From positions 754,001 to 818,000 of the forward strand of contig JAFEUB010000798.1 of assembly GCA_024529925.1 (NCBI GenBank): DNA of 64,000 nucleotides. Reading direction: 5' to 3'. The DNA is from Ophthalmolycus amberensis. Lineage: Eukaryota > Chordata > Actinopteri > Perciformes > Zoarcidae. Positions 1-31,076 of the stretch are shown piece by piece (position 1 is the stretch's first letter; each line of letters opens with the position of its first letter). The notes under the pieces are model-generated. The model saw only the letters and a program-made list of their open reading frames with translations. It was not told the DNA's origin and searched no databases. A program made the position numbers and the translations under genes.

Positions 1-188
1 TGGATTCCTTGAGTTAGTCTATCGGTGGATGTGATCAGATTACTGTGGATTATACTCTTGACTATTAGAGGATTGACCAAGACTGGATCAAACACACAGA
101 CTGATACCCGTGCGTGTGACCAGAATGACACACTAATGCATGTGAGCTCAAAAACCCCACATACACAAATATGAGCTGACACTGGTTG

Positions 189-190
<2 letters not shown>

Positions 191-228
<38 letters not shown>
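191..228. repeat. (AC)19 microsatellite
   Basis: Uninterrupted AC dinucleotide run of 38 bases followed by a short GCGCG tail. It produces a meaningless valine/cysteine frame on the minus strand. Confidence 0.97.
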
Positions 229-230
<2 letters not shown>

Positions 231-1426
231 GCGGTCTGATCTGTTGGGGGTTTAAAGTCCATCCCATAAACAGAGAAGCAGGTGTGACAGCCTGTGTACG
301 TCCTTCAGTTGGGAAAAAAAATGTTCATTTGGCTGGTGTAATTCATGTATATTTTATGTTAAATATACATGAATTATGTGGATTGATAGTCTTTTCTGTG
401 AATGTAAATTCTTGAATGATTCGAGTCTGTAATTTAATCTTTAAGACATTGGAGGAGCAGCACTCTGTTCTCTTCAGAGTTCATATGAAGTCAGGACACG
501 TAGAGCCAGAGAGGCGTTCAGTACAGTCGGGAGTAAAATGCAAAATAGTAATAGCTATTTTTGACGTGTGCAAGAGGAAGGCTCTTTTGACATGATCCCA
601 CTGGAATTTGAATGTTGAAATGGCTTCTGACGGCCTCAGTGTGTACTCACCGTTCATAGTTAGTTGACTGCAGGTACTTTGACATGCAGCATGTCGCTCA
701 CGACCTCTCAGGCAACATTTTCTCACTGGCCCCTTTAGTTTAATTTCACCCTGTGAAGCAGCAGGACATAAAAAGCCCCAAAATTGTCTTGAGTGCACCA
801 TGTTCAGTAAGATCAGTAAGATGCTGCCGTACATAAACCAACAACAAAGCTAAAGATAAACACACACCGCAGGGACAGGAACACCGACCAGGGTTGTCAG
901 GTGGCTCAAACCAGAAAAACAAACCAACCGCCACCGGAGAAAATCCTAAAAAAATGCAGATTAAACAAGACTAAAAGATAACCAAATGAAAAGGAGCTAT
1001 ACCTAACCTCACACGGATAGTTAAAGCCACCCTCTACATGCCTTTTATAACTATCTTTTCGCAGTGGAGCATTTCTGAGATTGGCTTCAGCTCTTCTCTC
1101 ACTGACCACAGAGCTGGACAGAAACTGGCTTTACACCACAGTGACAGACGACTCGGCTGTCCTCTGAATGAGCATGAGTGGGTCTTTGTGTGTGGTTTTT
1201 TGAAATTCAATGTGTGTATGAAGTGTGTCTATTTGCCTGTTTGTGTCATGACCATCTGTTAGATGGCATACTCAGCAAACGGTTGCCAAAGGGACAAAAA
1301 GATGTGAAAGACAGAGAGAAGCAAGGAATGGGGTACAGATAGAGGGACGGAGAGATGAGGAGAAAGATACAGACGGGGAAGGACTCAGGAGGGAGAAAAG
1401 GAAAATTAAATGTTCAGAGCTAGGCT

Positions 1427-1582
1427 GACTGTTTCCCCCCATTTCAAGCTATCATGCTAAGCTAAGCGGCTGGATGTAGCTTCATGTTCACCGCACAGTC
1501 ATGAGAGTTGTATCAATCTAATCCATCACGCTGTCAACAAACAAGTAGGCGTATTTCCCCAAAATGTCTAACTATTCATTTA
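1427..1582 (-). mobile_element. Interspersed repeat, 'TTTTGGGAAAT...GCTTAGC' family, one arm (copy A)
   Basis: Read on the minus strand from 1582 it opens with a GACATTTTGGGGAAATACGC-like segment, continues through GAAGCTACA and reaches TTAGCTTAGCAT. The same order of segments is seen at 16570-16948 and 61670-61925, so this is a third copy of one family. I recognise it as a common percomorph non-autonomous repeat but cannot assign a superfamily. Confidence 0.7.
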
Positions 1583-1728
1583 AACACTGACCAGCTGATG
1601 GGTCGGTCATCACAAACTAATGCTGTGCAGACAAACTTTGTTCATCACAGACGTGGAGTCCTCTTTGAATATGTAAACACTATAACTTCAATGAAGAGCT
1701 AGAAGACGGTGATCAGTGCTGGGGGACA

Positions 1729-1905
1729 TGGAGAAGATCAAATATCTTGATATCGATAATGTGATGATATTGTGGGATTGACAGCTGGTGCTTCTACAAA
1801 ATATTTTCACAATAACATTTTTGATAAATTATCATCATATATGTGGATACTATGACAAAGTGGGTAAAGATAAATAATAGAACAGCTAGAACCGTCTGGT
1901 AAGTT
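1729..1905 (+). mobile_element. Probable interspersed repeat (TATCGATA type)
   Basis: AT-rich segment beginning near a TATCGATAA motif and ending at ACCGTCTGGTAAGTTCA. The order of segments, with AAAATATTT, GATAAAT and AATAATAGAACAGCTAGAA, matches a repeat I recall from many percomorph genomes. No second copy was recognised in this window, so the call rests on memory of the family. Confidence 0.45.
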
Positions 1906-1914
1906 CAATGTTTA

Positions 1915-2035
1915 TTCAATCGTCCCGTAGCTTGCGTACTTCGGTAACGGCACTTCCGTAGTTAGTTTAACCCAAACAACGATCTCCTAAACCTAACTAA
2001 GTTGTTTCCTGTGAAGACGGAAGTTTATTTTGAAA
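1915..2035 (+). mobile_element. Probable interspersed repeat fragment (CCTAAACCTAAC type)
   Basis: Contains ACTTCCG, AACCCAAACAACG, CTAAACCTAACTAAGTTG and GGAAGTTTATTTTGAAAAG in the order typical of a common percomorph repeat. Single copy here; boundaries are approximate. Confidence 0.45.
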
Positions 2036-5000
2036 AGACTGTATGCATGTAACGAGCGGAAACTGACAGATGGAGTTGACTTTCATAGGAAAATGCACAA
2101 AAATGAGGAGTCATTTTTGGTAGATCACACGAACTGCTGTATGAGGATACGTTGGGTGTTGATATATTGCTCAGCCATAAAGGTGCTACAGAATGAATGA
2201 AGCCGTCAGACACCTGAAGGGGAAAAAATGGGGAACCTGGATGTTAAGGGGTTAACGCTGAAAACACTGTGCTGTCTTAGTTTTCCAGTATCTCTGTTTG
2301 TAGCTCAGGGTGTGTGTTTTTTGTCTCTTTTTGTGTGTGTGCACAGTTTTAATCAATCATGTTTGTGTTTGGAGGAGAGGCGGATACCGGCTGGGACCAT
2401 TATCACTAAGAGGTTTTCAAAGCCATTCATGTGATGCGAGTTATAAAGAGATCTCTCCTACCGCTCTCTACTTACCCTTTTATATTACGTTTCAATCAGT
2501 GATAAGTCATATTTATTGCAGCAACCATTTGTTGATCAATCGCGCGTACTGATAAGGCACTGCATTGCTGTCGTCTTCTAAAAAGCTAATGCTTTCTTTC
2601 TTGATACGATCAGTGATGGACTACAATACCCATAAATCACAGGGGGCGTTATATGGGAAGCCAGCAGCACGGATGCAGATGTAATTTCTCTCACATTACC
2701 TTTTTTTTTTTTTTTTCAATTTGCTCTTTACTTTTATTCCGTCGTGTTGAGCTCCAGTTTCGTGTTACTGTCGTCACCGTGTTCTTCTTACCAGTCTGGT
2801 CATTAAATGGAAAAAAAGCCATATGATGAATTTCTGTAGTTAAAAGTGGAACATAGAGCTGCAGTCATAAAATAAATATTTGGCATTTATAAGCACAGGG
2901 GGGGAAATTACTCGTCGATCTCTTCCAGCTCTTCATTGAGGATACAGGCAAACGAAAGGTGTGGGACTCGAAACTGATTTTTATTTCCCAAATGAAATTT
3001 AGTTCATTAACATTTTTAACATATTCATATGATGTTTTAAATCTGGGCAGTCAAGAGAAAAAGAAACGGAAGAGGAAGTTGTGTGCAAGGCATCACTGTA
3101 TACCGCTGAGAGTGTTGAGAAACTGTCCAAATAAAGTCGGCGATATTCAACAGGCTGCTTGTTCAGCCAGCTGTCTGTCATCTAAATGTTCTCATAAATT
3201 TATTGTAAATTGAGAGCAGCTGCTCAAACTATCGTACCTATCAGACGTTACACAGAGCTGGTAATGGAAGTAAACTTATTATGGCTTAACTATGAGTTCA
3301 GACCTAAATGCTGAATTCAAATGATGCAGTGCTCCCATGTAGCTGACGCGCTTCTTTAATAGAGAACACTCTGACTTGTCGAACACGGGTGTTACTAATA
3401 ACATTAATTACATGCAAGTGTGCCAGCTGCAGGATTGCTATTATGGCCTATAGACATGTTTTTAAATGCCTCAGCAGGAAAACCACAGGTGTAGATAAAC
3501 TACTTGATGATGGCTGAAGTGTAGACTCTGTTAAGAAGCAGAGGAAGCGTGATTAGGATCAGAGGAGACGGAGGACATGCCGGATGTGATCAACCTGATC
3601 TGATAGACGGAAACACGCACTTTAGCTGACTTAATTTGGTGTCTGTTATTGCTCAAGGCTCTTACAATCATGTTACAGTGGTGTTCTACTTACACCTGCA
3701 ACATTTGACAATCACACCGCCGTAAACGATGCAAATGTGAGCGTACTCGCTGCGTGTTTCGTGTCACTCTCAAGCAGTGAAAACACATTAAGATTGGGGA
3801 GGAGATTTTACAACCAGCTCAAAATGCAGAGCCTTGAAACATCAACAAGAGTTGACCGTAAAACGTCAGAAAGACAAAATAGCTCGACGAAGCAAGAGTC
3901 CAAAGGCAATTTGGAGCTTTATTTCACTTGAAAATGTGTCCTGTTTTTCCCTGAGAGGCTGTCAAACTGTATTTCTGCAGCGGAGTATACTGCCAGCTTT
4001 AGTTTTCATCCTACACTGAGCATTACCATTTGACTGTTCACTCAGTTGTCATGAACACATGTAGAAATTGATTTTATGTCGGGGTTTTTATCGTAGTTGT
4101 AGGTGTTGGTGGACAATCTAATCTTATATTCCAGTCACTGAACAATGGGTATATTTTTAAAGCAGCTTGACGCACCGTCCACAGTAGATGAAAGGAAAGG
4201 CTGGCACAGAGTGAAACGATGTGAGAGTCACAGAAAACCAGAAGTGAATGCAAAGGCTTAACGAGCATAACAAAATGAATAAAAAACGTGTTCCCTTAAT
4301 CGCTTCTCTCAGGTGTAGAAATGAAGTGTTGAATAGTGTTTTTGCGATGGTCTCTCTAATGTGTCATTGGCAGACAGCGTGACAACCGATCAATAAAGCA
4401 TTTTGGAGAGGGTGAAGGTGAAAGGGAACTACGGAGCAAATAGGGTTAGACAATAGTTTTCAAGTCAAGGCAGCAGACTGGACAGCGGCTGAACGGCACT
4501 AAGTACTCGGCCTCGCAGTGCATCGATCGGGGGGGTTATACTGGGAACATAAATGGACACGGGGAGCGATGGCTCGGTCATCTGTCCATTTGTGTAAAAT
4601 GGTGAAGGCCATGAACTGTGCTCTCTCAGAGGACCGATGGAGTGAATGAATGAAGACCTGATAAAAGGAGCAAATGAAAGGGTGAGTGAATGAAAGAAGG
4701 GATGACTTGGTCTGCTTCCAGACCTCCAAGTCACTGCGCACATCAAGGATTCAATCGGTGAATGAAGTGAAACAAAGTATTTGTACTCAGTCTGATCCTC
4801 TGACTGTGGATGAGTGAATCTATGATTGAATGAGATTAAAACATGTGTATGAATTGATTTCATTATTCAGTGCTCTGCCAGATGCTTATTTCCATCAATG
4901 TTGAGATCACGATTATTTAACATGACTATTCAGGATGATTTTAGGGGCAAAACATTTGTACTGTACTTTCACATATAAATAAACAGTAAATGCTTTCACT

Positions 5001-5317
5001 TTCATGTTGTGCTATGTTCCTGCCAATGAACAAATATTAGCATCAAAATAAGATTTAAAACAAGGTTTTTCTCCACCTGAATTCAGTGCATTTATGTTTC
5101 ACCCGTCTACAACAGAGAGCAGACTTGTAGCATAAATAAATAATACTGAACATTTTACAGCCAAAATGCTCTCATTGATATCTTTAAAAAAACAACAGCT
5201 TCCGGTGTCTCGGATGAGATGTGTCTCAGCTGCTCTCCTGTGTGTTTGCTTTCAGATTAAACTGTGTGCATCATTGCTTATCTGTGTGTGTGTGTGTGTT
5301 TGCTCTGCTTGTTTCAG

Positions 5318-24318
<19,001 letters not shown>

Positions 24319-27300
24319 GGGGCGCTACCAACCCTGGAAGAGCTGGATAATGGACAGAGACACCAACACACTCTGAAACACGGAGAAAGACAAACTCGAT
24401 GGATGAATAGATCCCTCTCGCTCCTCCTCCTCCTCAGAGGTGCTGCGAGTCACGTCTATACACCTCTCCCCCACCCTCACTCCTCCCAAGATAACAAAGA
24501 GCCACACCTACCGGGGGAGGGGCTTGTAGACCATAATGGAGTAAACAGAATTTGGTGGATGGATGGTGACGGTGATGATCATGATGAGGATAAAAGCGAT
24601 GAAGAGGCTTTCCATCCAAACTACATACCTCAGTGTTTTTTCATTGGTGGTTCCAGAGGCTGATTTTGTTCTTTTACTTTCTCTAAAGCTGGTGAGGTAG
24701 AACTCTTTTTACTTTGTAATTGTTTTATTTTATTATTAATATTTTTTTATTTCTTGCTGTTAACTCTTCACGGAGGTTTCGCAGGAGATTTTTTTCGTTC
24801 TCGAAAGAATGGGACGTTGGTGGTGTTGCTCCTCTCCGGTGCTCTCTCTCTCTCTCTCTTTGTGTCACCACACCGAGCTGAAGCTTGAGCCTCGAGCTAG
24901 AGTCTGTAGTGGCAGATGGAGGCTTCAGGTTTCGGTGAGGTTTGGGGTGTAGAGGGACGTGAAGGGAGGAAATGGACTCGAATCCTTGAGCTGTTCCTCT
25001 GGTTTACCCTCATTTGTTCACAGGATCAACAGAGAAAAGAGAGGCAAAGTGGAGAGAGGAATGCTGGGATTTCTACTTTAATTTCTACACAGTTTTTCTA
25101 CAGATTGTGTCTTGGGGAGGGGGTCCAGGGAGGAACTTCTCTGCTTTGGATGGGGCCTGACACCGGTTTGGTTTGGCCGGCCAGGAAGTGTCTTGAAGCC
25201 ACCCCTCAGGATTTACTGTTTGTTGTCTGGCTGTAGCACTGGCTGCCACAGCATCTCCACTTCTACACCATTATGTCTCTAAAGAAACAATACACAGAAA
25301 AAAAATTAAAATCGCTTATTGTTGTTACTTTTGTCAAAAAAAAAAAAATGGAACCAAATTTCGAATGGATGTTTTTGTGTTTGAGGAATACCAGATGAGT
25401 GATTAAAAGAGTTTTTTTCTTTCCATACTCTCGCTGCGCTCTAACTGCTCCCTGTGGAGCAGCTCAGTTTCTACGTCTTCTTTTCCTGCACCGATAACTT
25501 TCTTTGCCTGTGTCTAATCTTGCCATTGTAGGAAGGTTGCTGTCTAATAATCACACCCAAACAGGAGTTAATGTTGCAGCTTTTTCCCTTGAGGTAACAG
25601 GCTGCAAAAGGATAATTGTAACATTCATGATATACTTTCAACATACACCTGCCTGCTCCTGCATGGCAATAGAAGGAAACACCAGCGCTCGTATGTGGCT
25701 ACCATTTCGACACGGTCCCACTTGTCGACGAGAGTAAAACCTTGCTTATTCCGGTCTGTGAACAGATATCATGCAAAACAGAAAAACGGTTTCCTGGCTG
25801 TAGTCAAACTATGAAATGTGCATGCACAAAGCTCCTTCTAGCTGCATGCATCACCAACAGTTACACTCGGTAAGAAGTGGTTCCCATCAACATGTTTTTC
25901 TTTTCGTCATCGTGCCTGTTCGATGAGCCGTCTGTTCAGAAGTTTGCAGCTGCAATAAACAAGGTTTTACTCTTTGTCCTCGCTCTGTTTCTGCTTGAGG
26001 TGATCGGGTTTTTTTCTGATTGCACAAGCAGGACTGCTCAGTTTTGGCTGATCCAAAGTAGTAATGAGAACACTTGCTGTTTATTTTGGCGAGCTACTTT
26101 ATAAGCAACAAGATTTCAGTGTTCACCAAGCAGCATTGTGCCACTTCATGGTTCTTTGTTACCTGAAAGTATTACTGATACCATCTCCAGTACACGTACA
26201 GGTTTGCTATCGTTCATTACCTGATGCCTGTTGTGCATCTTTGCAACTCTAGTCTGTCCTTGGCTTCAACATGGATTAGTCTTAACTGCTATGATCCTCT
26301 GTACCTTTATTCACTGATGAGTAATGATGGTATAGTTTGGGGGAAATTGTTTGTGATTAAAGTTGGAGGGACTCATCACTTGGCAACAACAAACACCAAA
26401 TATCTTTGAACGGATATACAGTACTGTGCAACAGGAATGGCTTATAAAAGTCGCATCCTTTATTTCTGAGTTTATTCACGGAAGAAGTTGCAGCCTTAAG
26501 TGTTCTTTAATGTCAAATCTCTTCGCTGTTTCTCAATATTTCTCTCCATCTCTCACGTTCACAGTCTTTACCTGTAAATGTTGATTTCTGTGTTTATTAC
26601 CGAATCGGACAAAGACAGCTGTTCATGCTTGATGTGCTGTCTGATACTTTTTCATCCTCTGTTCCATCACTTTGTTTGTCTTCTGCCATTTTGTTCCTTG
26701 TACCTGATGTTTGCCTTGTCTTAAACACTCACACGAGTTGAGGAGTTCAGCTAAGACTGCAGCCGGTTGAAAAGCCTATCCTGTGACTTGACAGGTCGCT
26801 GCACAGGACCCGAGGGTGAGCCTAGATGTGAGGAAAAGCAGTTCGGTGGCCAAACTCAAAGGCCCAAATATGGTTTACGGTTTCAGTTAGATTTCTGCAG
26901 AAAGAATATGAAACATTCTCAGTTGTGTCTCAATTTCTCAGCAATGTTTAAAATCAATAATTGTAGAAGCTGATTGGAATTTATGGTGTCAATTTTCCTC
27001 AATTTAGCATCCAAACGGTGGTCTCGTCAGAGGCTTCGGTGGACCGCAGCATATGTCACACGCATGTTGTAGATCTAACAGCTGTTTGAGCCTGATGGGT
27101 GTAAACTTGATGTTAATTTATAGGGCAGGTCTTAGGTTTGGGATTTCTTCAGATACGTTGGATGTAGGTACTATCATTTCTTTTATCAGTTCTTCCTTTA
27201 CATCTCCTTGATATGTTTGATAAGAGTTTGTCAGGTCTTGACCTGGTGATCGGGTACATACTCAAATGTTCTCTCCTAACTTGATGTCTTTTTGACATCA

Positions 27301-28443
27301 AACTGTTTGGCAATCCTCAAGTATTAACATTCGTCATCAAATGTTGATGCTTAAATGTTGCTGATGAGAACCTGATACTAGAAGGTCTTTGTTTTCAAAG
27401 TATCTGGACTTTGTCCCCGTTATGTTTTCTGTGGTGTACAGCACCCTCTATTGTAACACTTCTTGTTAACAAGTAAAGAACCGGAACAGGAAAGAAAAAG
27501 GGACTCCAGGTAGTAACTTTCTGATGCACAATGCACCACTGAGAGTTCCAGACATTTTTCTTGTTGTCTTAGTTCTATTGTCAGTTAAACTGTAAACAGG
27601 CAGTACAACCACGAGCAGGCATGAGGACCAAACCGCACACACCCGAGCGATACTGTCTGCTACAGCGGTTCAGATATGTAGTTTAAAGCCTTTCATTCTT
27701 AAACCAGTCTTATTCTTGTGAAGTTGAAGAGATTGCTGTCTTACTTTTTATTATTTCTATGTTATGCGCAGAGGAAACGACTGTAATAATTAAGTAGTCC
27801 AGTGCCTCATTTTGATTGGATGATTAAATGTTTACATCTTTAGCACAATGTGCCAAAGTTTTCCTTCCTGTTTTTCTCCGTGTGAGGAAGAATGAAAAGG
27901 GTTAAAAGTCTTTGGAAATGCAGATTGAGACGCAGAGAACTGCGGATAGTACATGTGGTGTATTTCATTCTTCTTCCCAGTCTCAGTTAGACTTAATTTG
28001 GTGGACTTTAACAAGAAAGGAGGTGTAAAGGTCAAGCTTTGTGTTCTCTCAGCGTTTCCAGAGTTAAGTCACGATTTGTCCTAACAAAAGATATGTCTTC
28101 CCCCTTCAGCCCACCTTAAATCCCATTTTAGGATTAACCGAAGAGCACCTCTCTGATATGTGAAAAGCCCTGCTGAGACTTCCAGCTCAGGACTGCTTAA
28201 GCTCCTCCATCTTTTGCTACGAGTGACTGTAACGTGTGTGTGTGTGTGAGTCGGGGCATAAGAGGGACTTTACACGCACATGAGACAAAATACTGTGTAA
28301 TCAACCAGTAAAGACAGATAGGAAGGTGAAATAGTAATCAATGATTTAAAGGGGTGATGATGCGTTTTCTAGGAGTGGCTTCATTGAACGACAGTGGTGG
28401 GGGATATGGCACGAGGGGTCACACATGTAAAAGTGTATATTTT

Positions 28444-28451
28444 TGTATATA
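28444..28451 (+). promoter_or_regulatory. Pumilio-type response element (UGUAUAUA)
   Basis: TGTATATA fits the PUM consensus UGUANAUA. It lies about 170 bases before the distal galnt2 poly(A) signal, so it would be in the 3' UTR only of the long transcript form. Confidence 0.35.
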
Positions 28452-28460
28452 CCTACATCA

Positions 28461-28481
28461 GTGTGTGTGTGTGTGTGTGTG
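28461..28481. repeat. (GT)n microsatellite
   Basis: TG run in the distal galnt2 3' UTR region. Confidence 0.9.
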
Positions 28482-28616
28482 TACAGTATGTACATATACA
28501 CAGTACTCGGCTGCAGTTCCTAGTTTTGTTGTCAGACTGTACAGCGCTTCTAACTGTCCCCTGTTTTATAGATGCTGCAGAAATTCAACTTTGAATGAGG
28601 AGAAATTATTAACTTA

Positions 28617-28622
28617 AATAAA
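28617..28622 (+). terminator. galnt2: Candidate distal poly(A) signal of galnt2 (AATAAA)
   Basis: Canonical AATAAA followed by an AT-rich ATTTATATATAT stretch. It is the last canonical hexamer in the transcribed direction before the galnt2-smyd2 intergenic region. Confidence 0.5.
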
Positions 28623-29254
28623 TGCATTTATATATATAAAAACTGAGCCGTGTCGAGTATTTTGGTTCGCTTCAGTGGTCGATGGTGCGAGCTCACGATG
28701 GATACTGTACAAAAGCACAAACGTACCCAGAGTATATATATATATCGACGTGTCTGTCGGTCTGTTTCACTTCTCACAGTAATGCAGTTGTGGAGCTGGA
28801 GCACTACCTGCAATAACCTCCAATGCAAAATGCGTTTTACATGTATTCTGAAACTTTAATATTTAAAGAAAGATCTTTTTCCATCCATCTGTCAAATATT
28901 GTTGATCTGGTTTGGATCTTATGAGTGAATGGCAGCCTGACCTCCAAACATTATGTGTGAGGGATGCAGCATTTTGGGCGTTAAAACCTTGATAGACCTT
29001 TTAATCAATGAATTACATGGCATCATATTGTGGTCCTAATACCCACATAATACACTGTACAATATCCTGTAATGAGTAATCTAAATATCTGCTAATGGGT
29101 AATATTTCCTGGGCAAAAGCCATATCGTTAATAATGTAGTGACACATTTACAGTGCATTGTGCATGTTTGGTCCCAAATAGTATTTTGTGTCAACTGGAG
29201 AAGACAGCCGTGGCTCATGATGTTCTTCTGAGATAAAACAAAAGTATGTGGAGA

Positions 29255-29455
29255 TCACTTTATGTGATTGTTGAACATCTCTTTTCAAAAGCATGCCGCT
29301 ATAACAGTTTGCACTCTTCTGGGAAGGTTTTCCAAAAGACTTGGTAACCTGGCTGCAGAGATTTTCACCGTACGTGCATTAAGGTTGGACACTGATGTTG
29401 GACGATGAGGCCTGGCTCACAGTCAGTGTTCCAGTTCATCCCATTGGTTCACTGT
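29255..29455 (+). mobile_element. Decayed interspersed repeat (TGTTGGACGATGAGGCCTGG type)
   Basis: Contains CTTCTGGGAAGGTTTTCC, GGACACTGATGTTGGACGA, AGGCCTGGCTCACAGTC and CCAGTTCATCCCA in the order typical of a very widespread teleost repeat. I am confident of the family resemblance but not of its class. Confidence 0.6.
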
Positions 29456-30039
29456 AGTATTGGAACTGAAGAGGACCTCCTGAACTATAGTATGCAGAAG
29501 CATTAAGTGTTTTCTTAATTGGCACTCAGTCTTACCTAAACCATGAAAAAAGATCCAGACTAAAAATGCACATCAGTATGTGTTAACTTGTCAACTATCT
29601 GTCTGTTTGACGGTAATTCTGGTAAATTGGTACTTTAAAATTATCGAATAATCTTGTTGGAGCACCTTCACACAGACATGTGCATAAAAGTGAGGACACG
29701 TTTATTTTCTTGAAACTAACATCAATATTTAATGCCCAGAGCCCCAATTAATCAGAATCATCTATATATTGACCCAGTTTGTTGAGAAATACTAGGATGT
29801 TGACAACTTCCAGTAGCTTATTTGCACACGGTGCTGACAACAAAGTTACAGAAAGATACACAAAGACATGCCAGTAAAACAAGGACAACAAAGATAAACA
29901 AACCTGAAATGATGTACAAGCAGGCAGATATAACACTACATAGAAATGTATATAAAACAAAACAAAAACTGTACAGGTCATTTTTGTTGTAAACTTACAG
30001 GGTTACAAATAGTGCAAAAGGCATATTTGATAGAATTGT

Positions 30040-30280
30040 TTATTTATAACAATCTTCTACAGCAAATATCTACAGCAGTAAAATACAACAAACCCATCAA
30101 TGCAAGAGTATTAATACAGAAACACCATAGAGAGACTATTTTACTGCACATTGACTACTTTTCATACCCTAAGTACATTTGCTGATAACACTTTTACTTA
30201 AGGAGGGGTTTGATTGCAGAACTTTTACTTGTAGTGGAGTATTTTCACAGTCTGGTACTAGTACTACTAGGTACTAGTGG
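30040..30280 (-). mobile_element. Interspersed repeat fragment (ACTTTTACTTAAG type)
   Basis: CATTTGCTGATAACACTTTT, GAACTTTTACTTGTAGTGGA and GTATTTTCACAG match, in inverse orientation, the 'paired-timber' AAGTAAAAGT repeat seen more fully at 31607-32070 or a relative. Boundaries are approximate. Confidence 0.55.
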
Positions 30281-30840
30281 CTATTAACATATTTACAATG
30301 TCCAGTCACATTTGCTCTTCATCAGTCAAGAGTTGAGATATTCCCCTTCCCACTAGTACTTTTACTTAATTTAAAGATAATGCAGGTGTATAAACTAATG
30401 TCCCCTGAACAAACACAAGCCCACGCTTATCTCACACGCACACATGCACTCATATGCACACACTATAACACATCGACACAATCGCATTCTCTTTTCTTGT
30501 TTGTAATGTATTGACATTATCATATTTCATATCTTGTGAAAACATCTCTGTCAATAATATTGTACGTAGTCATATCTTATGCATATTCATTTTATGTTCT
30601 CTAATATTGTGACATGTTCATATGATATAGGTGGAGGCTTCAAATAAGCCCAGTTGGCTTTCTGCCTCTTCCTGCACCGTGATATTATTTATCTCAGAAC
30701 CGTTTATTGCCAAGTACGTAACATATGGTAGACAAACAAACAGATAACAGTATCTGTTATGTTTGTTTATTTTTATTTTATTCTTTAAACTGTGCAAATA
30801 AATAAACATCTAAACATCTAAATACTTCGTACACAGACAG

Positions 30841-31076
30841 TCCATCAGGAGCCCTACATTCCCTCGTGCTTGTACTCTACACATACTTGTACACTAGTTG
30901 TTCGTCCGTATCGTCGCCTCTCCAGCAGGGGGCGATGAGAGCTACACCGGACAGAGGGGACCGGAGACGAAGAAGACGGGACTCGGTGACTGAAGCTTTT
31001 ATAGCACCCAGTAGACGTGCTCAGGTGGTGCCCCGGTAGTATCTGAGCGAGGAACCGTAAACACAACAGTAAAACC
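30841..31076 (+). promoter_or_regulatory. smyd2: smyd2 promoter and 5' UTR region
   Basis: GC- and CpG-richer stretch directly before the smyd2 start codon, without an obvious TATA box. It carries a strong CTCF-like motif at 30922-30934. The transcription start was not determined. Confidence 0.6.
30922..30934 (+). promoter_or_regulatory. CTCF-like site
   Basis: CCAGCAGGGGGCG fits the vertebrate CTCF core CCASYAGRKGGCR at all 13 positions; the next base (A) departs from the consensus S. It sits about 145 bases upstream of the smyd2 start codon. Confidence 0.5.

Larger units (their letters stand above)
1..5317 (+). other. galnt2: Presumed galnt2 intron 1 (3' part)
   Basis: No galnt2 coding exon is seen before 5318. 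The cytoplasmic tail and signal-anchor exon of the family is missing, so it must lie left of the window; a very long first intron is usual for this gene. The stretch holds a CA microsatellite (191-228), three repeat-like segments (1427-1582, 1729-1905, 1915-2035) and otherwise unique AT-rich DNA. The short open frames here show no family resemblance. The intronic assignment is inferred from the acceptor at 5316-5317. Confidence 0.75.
24319..28640 (+). other. galnt2: Probable galnt2 3' untranslated region
   Basis: After the stop codon at 24316-24318 no further coding exon is seen. Possible early poly(A) signals are ATTAAA at 25305 and AATAAA at 25954. The best distal signal is AATAAA at 28617, preceded by a TG repeat and a TGTATATA motif as often seen near vertebrate mRNA ends. 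The true end may be any of these. Short open frames in this stretch have no family resemblance. Confidence 0.5.
28641..30840. other. galnt2-smyd2 intergenic region
   Basis: No exon-like coding segment was found. It contains a decayed repeat at 29255-29455, a 'paired ACTTTTACTT' repeat fragment at 30040-30280, and AT-rich unique sequence. Short open frames show no homology that I can recognise. Confidence 0.6.
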
